From positions 62,001 to 126,000 of the forward strand of contig NZ_MTHD01000001.1 of NCBI RefSeq assembly GCF_001956855.1: 64,000 bases of DNA. The letters run 5' to 3'. Each line of letters starts with the position of its first letter. Within the stretch, counting starts at the first letter, position 1. The position numbers and the translations under genes were made by a program. The DNA is from Azonexus hydrophilus. GTDB lineage: Bacteria; Pseudomonadota; Gammaproteobacteria; Burkholderiales; Rhodocyclaceae. Below the pieces are notes generated by a model, which did not search any database, was not told the origin of the DNA, and saw only the letters and a list, made by a program, of their open reading frames with translations. Below, piece after piece: positions 15,401-24,914 of the stretch.

Positions 15401-15926
15401 GTCCCTCGCCTGCCGGAAAATAGATCGGTGTGCGGCTGACCAGCCCGGGCCGGCCACTCTGAACCAGATCGACCGGCCCGGTCAGGACCGTGTCGCGCAC
15501 GGCCAGCATTCGTTCGATGCCGGTCATGATGTAGGGGCGATTGGCGTAGTTCATCCCCTGGACGGCTTCGTTGCCGGCGAAGGGATGGACGAAAACGACT
15601 TCGTAATGGCGCGACAGGGTCAGGTTGATGACGTTCCTGTATTCGCTGATCAATTTATCCGAGATGCTTCGCAGGCGCGCTTCGTCGAATTCGAGATCGG
15701 CTGTCAGGGTAGCGGCGAAATCGTAGTGGATCTGCCTGTGATGTTTCAGATCGCGCTCTAGCCTCAGGGCAGCGGCGCGCAACTGGATCTCGGTCTGTTG
15801 CAGCGCGACCGCCTCGACCTGTTGCCGATCGACATGGGTCGCAACAATTGCCAGCAACCAGCCACCGATGGCAATGAGCAGCAGTTGCAGCCAGGCGCCT
15901 GCGGCGAGGCCACGGAAGGGATTCAT
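12465..15926 (-). CDS. Hybrid sensor histidine kinase (CHASE-Cache-HAMP-HisKA-HATPase-REC)
   Basis: 1153 residues. TM1 (about 12-30) is followed by a CHASE-like region containing [13 protein letters not shown] (about 45-250), TM helices near 268 and 307-325, a Cache-like sensor with RTRPWF (about 340-620), and a TM near 640-660 with HAMP. A coiled linker leads to the H-box SHELRTP (His about 781), N box NLAGNAVKF and [10 protein letters not shown] receiver with Asp about 1078 ([10 protein letters not shown]) ends the protein. Two stacked extracytoplasmic sensor regions in one kinase are unusual. There is no HPt, so the phosphate must leave through another protein. Its ATG overlaps the stop of the membrane protein gene upstream by four bases. 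Confidence 0.9.
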   Translation of the reverse strand: MNPFRGLAAGAWLQLLLIAIGGWLLAIVATHVDRQQVEAVALQQTEIQLRAAALRLERDLKHHRQIHYDFAATLTADLEFDEARLRSISDKLISEYRNVINLTLSRHYEVVFVHPFAGNEAVQGMNYANRPYIMTGIERMLAVRDTVLTGPVDLVQSGRPGLVSRTPIYFPAGEGQAEEFKGVVSSAIDLEGVLSDAGLIGRNSGFTLAIRGRDGSGAEGEPFYGEPALFKQDHVAIDVDLPGGQWRLAAAPIAGNPYNTLRQWLTRGVIGLLTLALILRQLFRRDNESSNDAVPTASNGRIGLRSFLIGSLLLVLLPIVAISGWISYVNARQAADRFAENMANALGERIHDRVAAFFEVPKRVVAFNVEQARAGLLDPAQRDRMMQDFLLQIRQQPLLTFISAGMSDGEYYAGSRPPLGADRGLRLLHARIADNRAMHIYRVDDAARPTTLVSPASSAFDARTRPWFIAARENGRMAWYPAYRYVINDALGAYDTMGIGMSSPMHDPAGRFIGVTTADVALSQLSTLLGELSEDTGGLAFIAESDGKLLASSGTHPIYRTTGEATRIKLGDSADPLLRAAGSAMDDGRSPEGSAFIVVDDMRYLVDWRRHPLEQGQTLSIGLILPQAHFDTLASSMLQNVIYLGLLITGFGIFIGLLASDWISRPLIRLSRAAAGIAGGNWRTTGGDSSPVREVASLYATIDDMARQLQRHNENLERQANDLRTGNERLQAEVAERMKSEARIQALNVDLEIANQTLLLAKEAAESANKAKSAFLANMSHELRTPMHGIMGMISLVRSRVADNRMERQLDRAMEAANRLLLILNDILDLSKIEADRLSLEQAEFRLGHVLDNVTGLLALKAKEKQLRLHIEPLPAGCDRAFTGDSLRLGQILTNLAGNAVKFTEQGEVGIRVTILDETAQDMQLRFAVHDTGIGIATDEQKRLFAAFEQADSSMTRKYGGTGLGLAISKKLVTMMHGEIGVDSQPGQGSTFWFTVRLGKAATSAPTPAASSSEASAETRLRQQFAGASVLLVEDEPINQEVTRDLLAETGIQVDLAENGAQAVSMASERRYAVILMDMQMPVMNGLEATQAIRTTGVNRDTPILAMTANAFAEDRQQCIAAGMNDHIGKPVIPEQLFVSLLRWLEAGKKAED

Positions 15927-16285
15927 GGCTGCTTGCCCAGCCTGATGCGCAAGCGGTCGAGTAGCCAGGCTGCACCCAGCAGCATGCCAAGGCGCAGCAC
16001 CGTATTGAACAGCAACGGGCCACGTTCGAGGCCGCCACCGGTCAACTGGCGTTCGGCCAGATACCAGAGCACGACGGCCAGTACAGCCAGCATGCTGGCG
16101 CGTGACAGATTGATGAACCAAGCGACGGCGAGCACCGGTAGCAGGAAGAGCAGATGAAACTCGTAGGCTGCGGGGCTGATCATGCGCAGGTAGCCGACCA
16201 GGCCGGTGGTGACCATGGCGGCCGCCCAGATGCCGATCTGGGTCAGAGGTGTGGGACGTTGGCAGAGCAGGGTGGGCAGGTTCAT
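15923..16285 (-). CDS. Small multi-pass membrane protein coupled to the hybrid kinase
   Basis: 120 residues with about four hydrophobic helices: [45 protein letters not shown] and [15 protein letters not shown]. No enzyme motif. The arrangement resembles integral-membrane sensor modules (MASE-like) that are usually fused to GGDEF or kinase proteins. Here it is a separate gene whose TGA overlaps the kinase ATG (ATGA, 15923-15926). I infer a membrane partner or split-off sensor of that kinase. The chosen ATG has a poor Shine-Dalgarno; a TTG 60 bases upstream is the alternative. Confidence 0.7.
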   Translation of the reverse strand: MNLPTLLCQRPTPLTQIGIWAAAMVTTGLVGYLRMISPAAYEFHLLFLLPVLAVAWFINLSRASMLAVLAVVLWYLAERQLTGGGLERGPLLFNTVLRLGMLLGAAWLLDRLRIRLGKQP

Positions 16286-16346
16286 GGTGCGATGTTCAGG
16301 TATTCCCGCTTGCCAATCAAGCCGCCTGAACACGTGCTGCGGCAAA

Positions 16347-19046
16347 TTATGTTTTTTTTGCCAGCCAGCACTTCTCCGTTTCCATGATCAGGAAGACGGC
16401 GAAACCGATGGCCAGCGATATCAGCCAGTGACGCAGTTCGAGTGGTGTGGCAGCGAAAGCGCTGTTCATGAAGGGCAGGTAGACGAAGCCCAGTTGCAGC
16501 AGGAGCAGCACGCCGACGGCCAGCCAGACGGCCGGGTTGGTGAACATCAGATCGAGGCGCAGGCTTGAGGTGGTCAGGAAACGGGCATTGAAAAGGTAGA
16601 AGGCCTGCGCGACGACCAGCGTGTTGACGGCCATCGTGCGGGCCAGATCAAGTGGCATGCCGAGCGCCAGTTCGACCTCGAACATGGCGATGGTGGCACC
16701 GCCGATCAGCACCGAAACGATGGCCAGTCGCCACAGGAAAACGTAGCCGAGGATCGGTGCCCCCGGCTTGCGCGGCGGTCGCTGCATGATGCCCGGTTCG
16801 GCCGGCTCGAAAGCCAGGGCCATGGCCAGCGTGATGGCGACGACCATGTTCACCCAGAGGATCTGTACTGCGGTCAACGGCAGGGTCAGGCCAAAAACCA
16901 CGGCGGTCAGCATGACCAGGCCCTGGGCGCCGTTGGTCGGGAGGATGAACAGGATGGCCTTGCGCAGGTTGTCGTAGATGGTCCGGCCTTCCTCGACGGC
17001 GTGGGCGATCGACGAGAAATTGTCGTCGGCAAGCACGATCTCGGCAGCCTCCTTGGTCGCCTCGGTGCCCTTGATGCCCATCGCCACGCCGACGTCGGCG
17101 CGTTTCAGCGCCGGTGCGTCGTTGACGCCGTCGCCGGTCATCGCCACGACCTCGCCGCGCGCCTGCAATGCCTTGACCAGGCGCAGCTTGTGCTCGGGGC
17201 TGGTGCGGGCAAAGATGTCGCAATCCTGGGCGATCTGCTGCAGTGCCTCGTCGCTGGCGTTTTCCAGTTCCTCGCCGCTGACCACGCGCAGGCTGCCGGC
17301 CGTGCCCAGGCCCATCTCGATGCCGATGGCGCGGGCGGTGCCGGCGTGGTCGCCGGTGATCATCTTGACCCGGATGCCGGCGCCGTGGCAGGTCTTGATC
17401 GCGGCGACGGCTTCCGGTCGCGGCGGGTCGATGATGCCGATCAGGCCGAGGAAGATCATGCCTTCGTCGAGATCCTCGACATCCAGGTGTTCCTTGCCGT
17501 CATCGACCTGGCGGGCGGCGGCGGCGAGCACGCGCAGGCCGTCGGCGCTCAGGCGGTCGATGGCGCTTTCCCAGAATGGGCGATCCAGCGCCTGCGGTGT
17601 ACCGTCCGGCCCGAGTTCTTCGGCGCAGCGATCGAGCAGGCGGTCCGGGGCGCCCTTGAGCATGATGCGGCGCAGGCCTTGCGGCGTGCTGTTGAGCGTC
17701 GCCATGAACTTGTTGGCCGACTCGAAGGGGATGGTGGCAAAGCGCTCATGGCCACCGGCATCGAAGCCGGCCTTGTCGGCCAGCGTGCGCAGGGCGCCTT
17801 CGGTTGGCTCGCCGGTGACTTTCCATTGCCCGTCTTCCTCGGCGATGTGCGTATCGTTGGCGACGGCGACGACTTCGATCAGCGCATGCAGGTGGGCATG
17901 TTCGGCCAGTTTGACGAGTTCGCCGTCGAGAGTGATCTCGCCCTCCGGCCGGTAGCCGGTGCCGCTGACGTCGTAATGGCCGGCGCGGGTGATGACGTGG
18001 CGGGCGGTCATTTCGTTCTTGGTCAGCGTGCCGGTCTTGTCCGAGCAGATGACGGTGACCGCGCCCAGCGTTTCGACAGCGGTGAGCTTGCGTGTGATGG
18101 CGTTGCGGCCGGCCATGCGCTGCACGCCAAGTGCCAGCGTGATGGTCAGGATGGCCGGCAGGCCTTCGGGAATGGCGGCCACGGCAAAACCGATGGCAGC
18201 GAGAAAGACGTCGCCGAGCGGCAACTCATGCAGGCCGATGCCGATGGCCAGCATCAACAGCGCCAGCGCCACGATGACGCCGGACAGAATCTTGCTGAAG
18301 CGGGCCATTTCGCGGGTCAGCGGTGTCTGCAGGGTTTCCACCTCAGCGATCATGCGGTTGATGCGGCCGATCTCGGTATTCGGGCCGGTGGCGGTGACCA
18401 CGCCGAAACCCTGGCCGGCGGCGACCAGCGTGCCGGAATAGGCCATGCCGAAGCGGTCGCCGACGCCGGCCGCGCGGTCAACGGCAGCGGTATTTTTGTC
18501 GCTGGGAACCGATTCGCCGGTCAGCGCCGATTCCTCGATGCGCAGGTTGGTCGTTTCGAGCAGGCGCAGGTCGGCCGGGACCCGGTTGCCGGAGCGCAGG
18601 CGGACGATGTCGCCGGGGACCAGCCCGTCGGCTTCGATCTGCGTCCATTCGCCGTCGCGCCGGGCCTGGGCATGTACCGACAGCATCTTGCGGATGCCTT
18701 CCAGCGCCTCTTCGGCCTTGCCTTCCTGGATGAAGCCGATGATCGCGTTGATGACGACGACGCCAAGGATGACGCCGGTGTCGATCCAGTGACCGAGCAG
18801 GGCAGTGATGCCGGCGGCAGCGATCAGGATGTAGATGAGGATGTCGTGGAAGTGCTTGAAGAAGCGTTTGAGCAGCCCTTCCTTCGCGGCCGTCGGCAGG
18901 CGGTTGGGGCCGCTCGCCGCCAGACGTTCGGCGGCTTCTGCGGTCGACAGCCCTTTTTCATCGGTTTTCAGGGCCTGCAATGCGGCATCGGTTGCCAGAG
19001 CGTGTGCATGTTCGATCGACAGGCCGCTATCTTCGCGGGCGCTCAT
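16347..19046 (-). CDS. Cation-transporting P-type ATPase, P2 (SERCA-like) group
   Basis: 899 residues, full length for the family. It has an N-terminal cation-ATPase domain ([19 protein letters not shown]), actuator motif LTGES, TM4 motif AAIPEGLPA (Glu about 294), phosphorylation site CSDKTGTLT (Asp about 336), and hinge [28 protein letters not shown] seven bases before the ATG fixes the start. TM4 looks like a calcium pump, but TM5 reads PTNGAQGL and TM6 [11 protein letters not shown], so ligands equivalent to SERCA Glu771 and Asp800 are Gln and Ala. The ion is therefore uncertain (Ca2+, Na+ or another). Confidence 0.92.
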   Translation of the reverse strand: MSAREDSGLSIEHAHALATDAALQALKTDEKGLSTAEAAERLAASGPNRLPTAAKEGLLKRFFKHFHDILIYILIAAAGITALLGHWIDTGVILGVVVINAIIGFIQEGKAEEALEGIRKMLSVHAQARRDGEWTQIEADGLVPGDIVRLRSGNRVPADLRLLETTNLRIEESALTGESVPSDKNTAAVDRAAGVGDRFGMAYSGTLVAAGQGFGVVTATGPNTEIGRINRMIAEVETLQTPLTREMARFSKILSGVIVALALLMLAIGIGLHELPLGDVFLAAIGFAVAAIPEGLPAILTITLALGVQRMAGRNAITRKLTAVETLGAVTVICSDKTGTLTKNEMTARHVITRAGHYDVSGTGYRPEGEITLDGELVKLAEHAHLHALIEVVAVANDTHIAEEDGQWKVTGEPTEGALRTLADKAGFDAGGHERFATIPFESANKFMATLNSTPQGLRRIMLKGAPDRLLDRCAEELGPDGTPQALDRPFWESAIDRLSADGLRVLAAAARQVDDGKEHLDVEDLDEGMIFLGLIGIIDPPRPEAVAAIKTCHGAGIRVKMITGDHAGTARAIGIEMGLGTAGSLRVVSGEELENASDEALQQIAQDCDIFARTSPEHKLRLVKALQARGEVVAMTGDGVNDAPALKRADVGVAMGIKGTEATKEAAEIVLADDNFSSIAHAVEEGRTIYDNLRKAILFILPTNGAQGLVMLTAVVFGLTLPLTAVQILWVNMVVAITLAMALAFEPAEPGIMQRPPRKPGAPILGYVFLWRLAIVSVLIGGATIAMFEVELALGMPLDLARTMAVNTLVVAQAFYLFNARFLTTSSLRLDLMFTNPAVWLAVGVLLLLQLGFVYLPFMNSAFAATPLELRHWLISLAIGFAVFLIMETEKCWLAKKT

Positions 19047-19065
19047 GGCAATCCTCCTGAACGGT

Positions 19066-19536
19066 TTATTGGCAGTTGCCCTCGGCGGCAAGCGTACGGA
19101 TGATGCGGACACAGTCGATATCCGACTGCTGGTAAGCGGACTTGATGTATTCGGCGTAGGCCCGGTCTTCTTCGCTGGCACTGGCGGCGAAGGTGGTGCC
19201 GTAGGTGAAACGCAGGAACAGGCGCTCGGGTTCCGGTTCCTCGATGCGGATGGTCAGGCTGCCGCCGGCATGGTGGGCGCTGGGCTCGATATCGAAACGT
19301 ACCCATTCGAGTACGCTCATGGTGACGCGGTCGCGAATCCGCGCCGCGCCGAAATCGAGTTCGCGCAGCAGGCATTCGTCATCGCGTCCGAGCAGCGTAC
19401 AGGACTCGAGGCCGGGCAGGAAGGGCAGGGGATTATCGACCCGGTGCTGCAGCCCATCCCAGACCTGTTGTCGGGTGAGCGATACGAGCAGCGGATTGCC
19501 GGGGTCGTTGATGGCGATCAGGTGTTCGAAGTTCAT
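19066..19536 (-). CDS. SRPBCC family protein (DUF1857-like)
   Basis: 156 residues. The opening MNFEHLIAINDPGNPLL, the LTRQQVWDGL helix and alternating beta segments fit the START/Bet v1-like SRPBCC fold and the DUF1857 group (AtaL-like). Such proteins bind a small hydrophobic ligand in a cavity; no catalytic residue is evident. It lies 19 bp upstream of the P-type ATPase in the same direction and may share its transcript. It diverges from rsuA with only 23 bp between start codons. Confidence 0.75.
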   Translation of the reverse strand: MNFEHLIAINDPGNPLLVSLTRQQVWDGLQHRVDNPLPFLPGLESCTLLGRDDECLLRELDFGAARIRDRVTMSVLEWVRFDIEPSAHHAGGSLTIRIEEPEPERLFLRFTYGTTFAASASEEDRAYAEYIKSAYQQSDIDCVRIIRTLAAEGNCQ

Positions 19537-19559
19537 GCCCCGGATGGTAGCATCGCGGG

Positions 19560-20267
19560 ATGCAACTTGAACGAATCCTCCAAATGCATGGCTTCGGTAC
19601 GCGCAAGGCGTGCCGCGCCATGATCCGCCGCGAACGCGTGGCCCTCGCCGGTGAAATCTGCGTCGATCCTTTTGTCGAAGTGCCGACCGACGGGCTGATT
19701 TTTACGGTCGACGGTGTCGATTGGCCGTTTTGCGAATTTGCCACCATCGTCCTCAACAAACCGGCCGGCTACGAATGCTCGCGCAAGCCCAAGCATCACA
19801 CCGGCGTCCTTGAACTGCTGCCGGTGCAACTGCGCGAACGCGACGTGCAGCCGATCGGCCGGCTCGACGAAGACACCACCGGCCTGCTGCTGATCACCGA
19901 TGACGGCCAGCTCAATCACCAGTTGTCGTCGGGCAAGCGCAAGGTGCCCAAGGTCTATCTGGCGCAGACGAAACACCCGCTCGACGCCGCCCAGATCGAG
20001 CAACTGCTGGCCGGCGTGCTGCTGGCCGACGAACCGGCGCCGATTGCCGCCGCCGGTGCCGAAATTGTCGATGATCACCAGTTGCGCCTGACGCTGACCG
20101 AAGGCAAGTACCATCAGGTCAAGCGCATGGTGGCGGCGGTTGGCAACCGCGTCGAGGCGCTGCATCGCGAAGCGGTGGGCGAGATGCAATTGCCGGCCGA
20201 CCTGAAGCCCGGCGAATGGCGCTGGCTGACGGCTGCCGATTACGAAAAACTGGGCGTGCTGCGATGA
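19560..20267 (+). CDS. rsuA: 16S rRNA pseudouridine(516) synthase
   Basis: 235 residues. An N-terminal S4-like RNA-binding domain (LERILQMHGFGTRKACRAMI) precedes the RsuA/RluB/E/F catalytic domain with GRLDEDTTGLLLITDDG, where the Asp is the conserved nucleophile, and later GKYHQVKRMVAAVGNRV. It isomerises a uridine in the small-subunit rRNA. The TGA overlaps the oxyR ATG by four bases (ATGA), so the two are translationally coupled, an uncommon pairing of rRNA modification with a peroxide regulator. Confidence 0.92.
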   Translation: MQLERILQMHGFGTRKACRAMIRRERVALAGEICVDPFVEVPTDGLIFTVDGVDWPFCEFATIVLNKPAGYECSRKPKHHTGVLELLPVQLRERDVQPIGRLDEDTTGLLLITDDGQLNHQLSSGKRKVPKVYLAQTKHPLDAAQIEQLLAGVLLADEPAPIAAAGAEIVDDHQLRLTLTEGKYHQVKRMVAAVGNRVEALHREAVGEMQLPADLKPGEWRWLTAADYEKLGVLR

Positions 20268-21178
20268 CCCTGACCGAAATGCGCTACATCGTCGCGCTGG
20301 CCCGCGAACGTCATTTCGGCCGGGCCGCCGAGGCTTGTCACGTCAGTCAGCCGACGCTGTCGGTGGCGCTGAAGAAGGTCGAGGGCCAGATCGGCACCGC
20401 GCTGTTCGAGCGCACCGCCAACGATGTGCGCATCACGTCGCTGGGCGAACGTATCGTCGAGCAGGCAACGCGTGTGCTGGCCGAGGCAGTCAAGCTGGAA
20501 GAGATCGCCGAGGCTACCGGTGACCCGATGAGCGGCCAGTTGCGCGTCGGCATCATCTACACCATCGCGCCCTACCTGCTGCCGCAACTGATCCCGGCGT
20601 TGAGCCGGGAAGCACCGAAGATGCCCTTGTTCCTCAAGGAAGATTTCACGGCCAACCTGATTCCGGCGCTGAAGTCGGGCGAACTCGACGTCATCGTCAT
20701 TGCCTTGCCGTTCGCCGAGCCCGGGCTGGTGGCGCAGCCGGTCTATGACGAGCCGTTCCGCGTCGTCGTGCCGGCCAATCATGCCTGGATCGATCGCCGG
20801 GAAATTCCCGCCGATGAACTCGATGGCCAGCATCTGCTGCTGCTCGGTCAGGGCAACTGCTTCCGCGATCAGGTGCTGGAATCCTGTCCGCGTCTGACCG
20901 GCCAGGATGCGCTGGAACATTCGCTTGAAGGCAGTTCGCTGGAAACCATCCGCTACATGGTGGCGAGCGGTGCCGGCGTGGCGGTGATGCCGAGCACGGC
21001 GGCCGATCCGCTGATCGACAAGGAGCCGATGGTGCGCGTGTTGCCGTTTGCCGGCGTTTCGCCATCACGTACCGTCGGACTGGTCTGGCGCGTGACCTAT
21101 CCGCGTCCGCAGGCGATCGACGTACTGCGCGCGGCCGTGCTGTCCTGCCAGTTGCCGGGGGCGACCGCCCGGCGTTGA
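20264..21178 (+). CDS. oxyR: LysR-type hydrogen peroxide sensor OxyR
   Basis: 304 residues. N-terminal winged helix (FGRAAEACHVSQPTLSVALKKVE) and a LysR substrate-binding domain. The peroxide-sensing cysteines are at residues 199 and 208 in GNCFRDQVLESC, exactly the E. coli numbering, so H2O2-driven disulphide formation should be conserved. It is expected to activate catalase and peroxiredoxin genes. It is translated by coupling from rsuA rather than divergently from a target gene, so the usual autoregulatory promoter must lie upstream of rsuA or within it. Confidence 0.95.
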   Translation: MTLTEMRYIVALARERHFGRAAEACHVSQPTLSVALKKVEGQIGTALFERTANDVRITSLGERIVEQATRVLAEAVKLEEIAEATGDPMSGQLRVGIIYTIAPYLLPQLIPALSREAPKMPLFLKEDFTANLIPALKSGELDVIVIALPFAEPGLVAQPVYDEPFRVVVPANHAWIDRREIPADELDGQHLLLLGQGNCFRDQVLESCPRLTGQDALEHSLEGSSLETIRYMVASGAGVAVMPSTAADPLIDKEPMVRVLPFAGVSPSRTVGLVWRVTYPRPQAIDVLRAAVLSCQLPGATARR

Positions 21179-21179
21179 G

Positions 21180-21193
21180 GTTTCACGTGAAAC
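21180..21193. promoter_or_regulatory. parS-like centromere site 1 (GTTTCACGTGAAAC)
   Basis: A perfect 14-bp palindrome identical to the core of chromosomal parS (consensus TGTTNCACGTGAAACA), bound by ParB. It starts two bases after the oxyR stop, in the convergent oxyR/topB gap. Confidence 0.85.
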
Positions 21194-21194
21194 G

Positions 21195-21220
21195 CGACCA
21201 CCGCGAAATCGTGGTGGTCG
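21195..21220. terminator. Bidirectional hairpin between oxyR and topB
   Basis: CGACCACC (21195-21202) pairs with GGTGGTCG (21213-21220) around a 10-base loop, between two genes that converge. Only a short T-rich stretch follows on the plus strand. It immediately follows the parS site. Confidence 0.5.
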
Positions 21221-21242
21221 GCTTTCCTGCCGGACCGTTGGC

Positions 21243-23765
21243 TCAGGCTTCCGCTTTTTTCTTTGCTGCCGGCTTTTTCGCCGCCGGCGCCTTCTTCTCG
21301 AACTCGAAACCCACCTTGCCTTCGGCGACGACCAGGTAGGCCGAGAACTTGCGCTTGGTGCGGTTGGAGATGAATTCGCGCAGCAGGTCGGTCTTGCCGG
21401 TTTCCAGCATCTTCTTCATCTGGGCGCTGTCGACCGGCTGTTGCAGGATGATCTTGCCCGAACGGAAGTCGCAGGACTTCTCCGGGCCGACCGATTTTTC
21501 GCAGACGTAGGACGTGCCGTGGTCGTACACATTGGCCGCGCATTTCGGGCATTTGCCCAGGCTTTCGTGGCCGGAAAAGTCGACCGGCTCGGCATTGGCT
21601 TCATCAGCCCGATCCTGGCCGAAATCGAATTCCGGCAGATGTTCGTCATTGAGCTTGATGGCGGCGGAAAAACTGCGACCCATCTTGTTGCGGAAGCCGA
21701 TCAGCGGGCCGACATGGCGTTCGCTCAACAGCGTCTCTATTTCTGCCGGCTCGTACTGGCGGCCGGCGACGATCTTCCACAGCGAGTAGTCGCAGTCGCT
21801 GCACTGGAATTTCTTGTAGGTCTCGCGGATCAGGCCGCCGCACTTCGGGCAGGGTGTCTGCAGGATGCCGAAGTCGCCGGGGATGGTGTCGCTGTCGTAG
21901 GTCTTGGCGCGCTCGACCATGTGCCGGGTCATTTCGGCGATTTCACGCATGAATTCGTCGCGGGTGAATTCGCCCTTCTCGATGCGGCCGAGCTTCCATT
22001 CCCAGTCGCCGGTCAGTTCCGGCTGCGTCAGTTCCTTGATGCCGAGGCCGTTGAGCAGCGTCATCAGGTTGAAGGCCTTGGCCGTCGGAATCAGTTCGCG
22101 GCCTTCGCGCAGCATGTACTGCTCGCCGATCAGGTTTTCGATGATCTGGGCGCGCGTCGCCGGCGTGCCGAGGCCGCGGCCGGCCATCGCCGCCTTCAGC
22201 TCCTCGTCGTCGACCATCTTGCCGGCGCCTTCCATGGCGGAAAGCAGTGTCGCTTCCGAGTAGCGCGGTGGCGGCTTGGTGACGTTGGCCTTGACCGTGA
22301 CTTCCTCGGTTTTTACCTTTTCATCCTGGTCGACCGCAATCAGGTTGCCTTCGTCGCCGGTCTGGCCTTCCTTGCCATGGACGGCGAGCCAGCCCGGATT
22401 GACCAGCACCTTGCCTTCGGTCTTGAACGGGTAACCCTCGACGCGGGTGATGCGGGTGGTCACCATGTATTCGGCGGCCGGGAAGAACACCGACAGGAAG
22501 CGGCGGACGACGAAGTCGTACAGTTTCTGTTCGGCTTCGTTGAGGTTCTTCGGCGCCTGCGGTGTCGGGATGATCGCGAAGTGATCGCTCACTTTTGCGT
22601 TATTGAAGATGCGCTTGTTCGGCAGCACCCAGTTGCGCGCCAGGATCTGGTGGGCGAACGGTGAATAGCGGGCGAGCAGCACTTCGTCGTGGCCCTTGCC
22701 GGCGCCTTCGCCGGTGAGCACGCGCATCGTTTCCTTGACCGTGGCGATGTAGTCTTCCGGCAGGCAGCGTGAATCGGTTCGCGGATAGGTCAGGACCTTG
22801 TGCTTTTCATACAGCGCCTGGGCCAGGCCGAGTGTGGTCTTGGCCGAGAAACCGAAGCGGCTGTTGGCTTCGCGCTGCAGGCTGGTCAGGTCGAACAGCA
22901 GCGGCGACAGCCGGGTTTCCGGTTTGGCTTCCTCGCTGACGATGCCGGGCTTGCCCGAAGTCGCGGCCTTGATCGCTTCGGCGCGGGCGGCTTCCCACAG
23001 GCGGTCGGCGCGGGCGTGCTCGTCATCCTGCTTGCCCTTGAAGCTCTCGTCGAACCATTTGCCGGTGTAATTGCCGGCCTTGGCGCCGAAATCGGCTTCG
23101 ACTTCCCAGTAATCACGCGACTTGAAGTCGCGGATCTTGCGTTCGCGCTCGACGACGATGGCCAGCGTCGGCGTCTGTACGCGGCCGACCGTGGTCAGGT
23201 GGAAACCGCCGGTCTTCGAATTGAAGGCGGTCATCGCCCGGGTGCCGTTGATGCCGACCAGCCAGTCCGATTCGGAGCGGCAGACGGCGGCGTCGGCCAG
23301 GCCCTGCATTTCGCTGCCCGGACGCAGGCGGGCGAAGCCGTCGCGGATCGCCTGCGGCGTCATCGATTGCAGCCACAGCCGCTGTACCGGTTTCTTGTTG
23401 GCGGCGTGCTGGACGATGTAGTTGAAGATCAACTCACCTTCACGCCCCGCGTCACAGGCATTGACCAGGGCGTCGACATCCTTGCGCTTGAGCAGCTTGA
23501 GCAGGACCTTGAGGCGGCTGGCGCTCTTTTCGATCGGGTTCAGCGCGAAGTGCGGGGGGATCACCGGCAGGTGGGCAAACGACCATTTTCCGCGCTTGAC
23601 CTCGAATTCTTCGGGACAGGACAGTTCGAGCAAATGGCCGACGGCCGACGAAATAACGAGGTCGTCGCTCTCGAAATAGTCGTCGTGCTTGGTGAACCCG
23701 CCCAGTGCCTTGGCGATGTCGCTGGCGACGGAGGGTTTTTCGGCGATGATCAGTTTTTTGCTCAT
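21243..23765 (-). CDS. topB: DNA topoisomerase III (type IA) with C-terminal zinc ribbons
   Basis: 840 residues. Decatenates and relaxes negatively supercoiled DNA by single-strand passage. Toprim at the N-terminus (LIIAEKPSVASDIAKALGG, with the acidic DAGREGE), then catalytic tyrosine in LTYPRTDSRCLP and the type IA core. E. coli TopB (about 650 residues) lacks what follows here: a CxxC zinc ribbon (CPKCGGLI...CSDCDY) and a second (CPKCAANVYDH) before a Lys/Ala-rich tail. Reads leftward ahead of dprA in a genome-maintenance neighbourhood. Confidence 0.93.
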   Translation of the reverse strand: MSKKLIIAEKPSVASDIAKALGGFTKHDDYFESDDLVISSAVGHLLELSCPEEFEVKRGKWSFAHLPVIPPHFALNPIEKSASRLKVLLKLLKRKDVDALVNACDAGREGELIFNYIVQHAANKKPVQRLWLQSMTPQAIRDGFARLRPGSEMQGLADAAVCRSESDWLVGINGTRAMTAFNSKTGGFHLTTVGRVQTPTLAIVVERERKIRDFKSRDYWEVEADFGAKAGNYTGKWFDESFKGKQDDEHARADRLWEAARAEAIKAATSGKPGIVSEEAKPETRLSPLLFDLTSLQREANSRFGFSAKTTLGLAQALYEKHKVLTYPRTDSRCLPEDYIATVKETMRVLTGEGAGKGHDEVLLARYSPFAHQILARNWVLPNKRIFNNAKVSDHFAIIPTPQAPKNLNEAEQKLYDFVVRRFLSVFFPAAEYMVTTRITRVEGYPFKTEGKVLVNPGWLAVHGKEGQTGDEGNLIAVDQDEKVKTEEVTVKANVTKPPPRYSEATLLSAMEGAGKMVDDEELKAAMAGRGLGTPATRAQIIENLIGEQYMLREGRELIPTAKAFNLMTLLNGLGIKELTQPELTGDWEWKLGRIEKGEFTRDEFMREIAEMTRHMVERAKTYDSDTIPGDFGILQTPCPKCGGLIRETYKKFQCSDCDYSLWKIVAGRQYEPAEIETLLSERHVGPLIGFRNKMGRSFSAAIKLNDEHLPEFDFGQDRADEANAEPVDFSGHESLGKCPKCAANVYDHGTSYVCEKSVGPEKSCDFRSGKIILQQPVDSAQMKKMLETGKTDLLREFISNRTKRKFSAYLVVAEGKVGFEFEKKAPAAKKPAAKKKAEA
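22329..22339 (-). repeat. Dispersed word TTGCGGTCGAC, copy 2
   Basis: In topB, coding strand, read as I-A-V-D; next base C. Confidence 0.6.
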
Positions 23766-23843
23766 GGGTTCTGCCTGTTAGGTGCCGGGCATGATAAGTG
23801 GCCGCCCGACGGATTGGCAAGGGCGGACACAATTCATTTTGCT

Positions 23844-24914
23844 TCAGTGGATGCGCTGGTAGCGATTGCCGGGAAGGACTGCAATCTGGCCGGCAAGTTC
23901 CAGGGTCAATAGTTCGGGCAGGAGTTTTTCGGCGGCGAGTTCGCTGCGTTCGACCAGCTCGTCGAGGCTGCAGGGATCGTGGCCGATGGCTGCCAGCAGC
24001 GGATGTGCATCGTCTGGTGCCGGAAGCATTGTGGTGGCTGTCGGCAGCTCGCCCAGTTCTTCCAGGACGTCGGCGGCGGTTTCGACCAGCTTGGCACCTT
24101 GCCGGATCAGCTTGTGGCAACCACGGGCCACCGGTGAATGGATCGAACCGGGAATGGCGAAAACCTCCCGGCCCTGTTCGCCGGCCAGTCTGGCGGTGAT
24201 CAGCGAGCCGCTTTCGGTGGCTGCCTCGACGACCAGGACGCCGCGCGACAGGCCGGCGATGATGCGGTTGCGCCGGGGGAAATTGGCGGCGATGCCGGGG
24301 GTGCCGAGCGGAAATTCCGAGACGATGGCGCCGTGTTCGGCAATGGCCAGCGCCAGTTCGTGATTGCGCGCCGGATAGACGCGGTCGGCGCCGGTGCCGA
24401 TGACGGCGACGGTCGCGCCGCCAGCGGCCAGGGCGCCGCGATGGGCGGCGGCATCGATGCCGAGCGCCAGCCCGCTGATGATGCACAGGCCCTCGCCGGC
24501 GAGCGTCCGGGCGAATTGTTCGGCAGTGCGCAGCCCCTGTGGCGTGGCGTTGCGGCTACCGACCACGCCCAGTCCGCGCTGTTTCAGCAATGCCGGCTTG
24601 CCGCGGACATAGAGGACGTTCGGGGGATCAGAAATTTCGAGCAGGGCCGGCGGATAAGCGTCGTCGGCCAGGGTCAGGATGCATTGCCCCGGCTGGCTGG
24701 CCCATTCGATGCTGCGGTCGACGGCATCGCCGGAACAAAAATCGAAGAGCAGATCGGCCTTGCTGCCGATGACGCTGCGGACGGCGGAAAGGCCGGCAGC
24801 AAAAATCGACTCGGGTAAACCGAAAGCGGCGAGAAGCTTTCTTTGCGTCTCGCCGCCGATGCCGGGAATCAGGGTCAGGCGCAGCCAGGCGGCCAGACCC
24901 CGGGAGTCACTCAC
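23844..24914 (-). CDS. dprA: DNA-processing protein DprA (Smf)
   Basis: 356 residues. Loads RecA onto incoming single-stranded DNA during natural transformation. The N-terminal helical region (LRLTLIPGIGGETQRKLLAAFG) is followed by the Rossmann-like core GVVGSRNATPQG, SGLALGIDAAAHRGAL and SEFPLGTPGIAANFPRRNRII, and a C-terminal winged-helix (DMD-like) region. The start is GTG; GTGA overlaps the TGA of the LysM gene (24911-24914). DprA is widespread and alone does not prove competence. Confidence 0.94.
   Translation of the reverse strand: MSDSRGLAAWLRLTLIPGIGGETQRKLLAAFGLPESIFAAGLSAVRSVIGSKADLLFDFCSGDAVDRSIEWASQPGQCILTLADDAYPPALLEISDPPNVLYVRGKPALLKQRGLGVVGSRNATPQGLRTAEQFARTLAGEGLCIISGLALGIDAAAHRGALAAGGATVAVIGTGADRVYPARNHELALAIAEHGAIVSEFPLGTPGIAANFPRRNRIIAGLSRGVLVVEAATESGSLITARLAGEQGREVFAIPGSIHSPVARGCHKLIRQGAKLVETAADVLEELGELPTATTMLPAPDDAHPLLAAIGHDPCSLDELVERSELAAEKLLPELLTLELAGQIAVLPGNRYQRIH

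Noticed and set aside
17001-19103. A 700-residue open frame on the plus strand
   Set aside because: Antisense to the P-type ATPase, which has every family motif.
23790-23830. CCGCCC/GGGCGG inverted repeat after dprA as a terminator
   Set aside because: Only six base pairs, a 13-base loop and no U tract; common by chance at this GC content.
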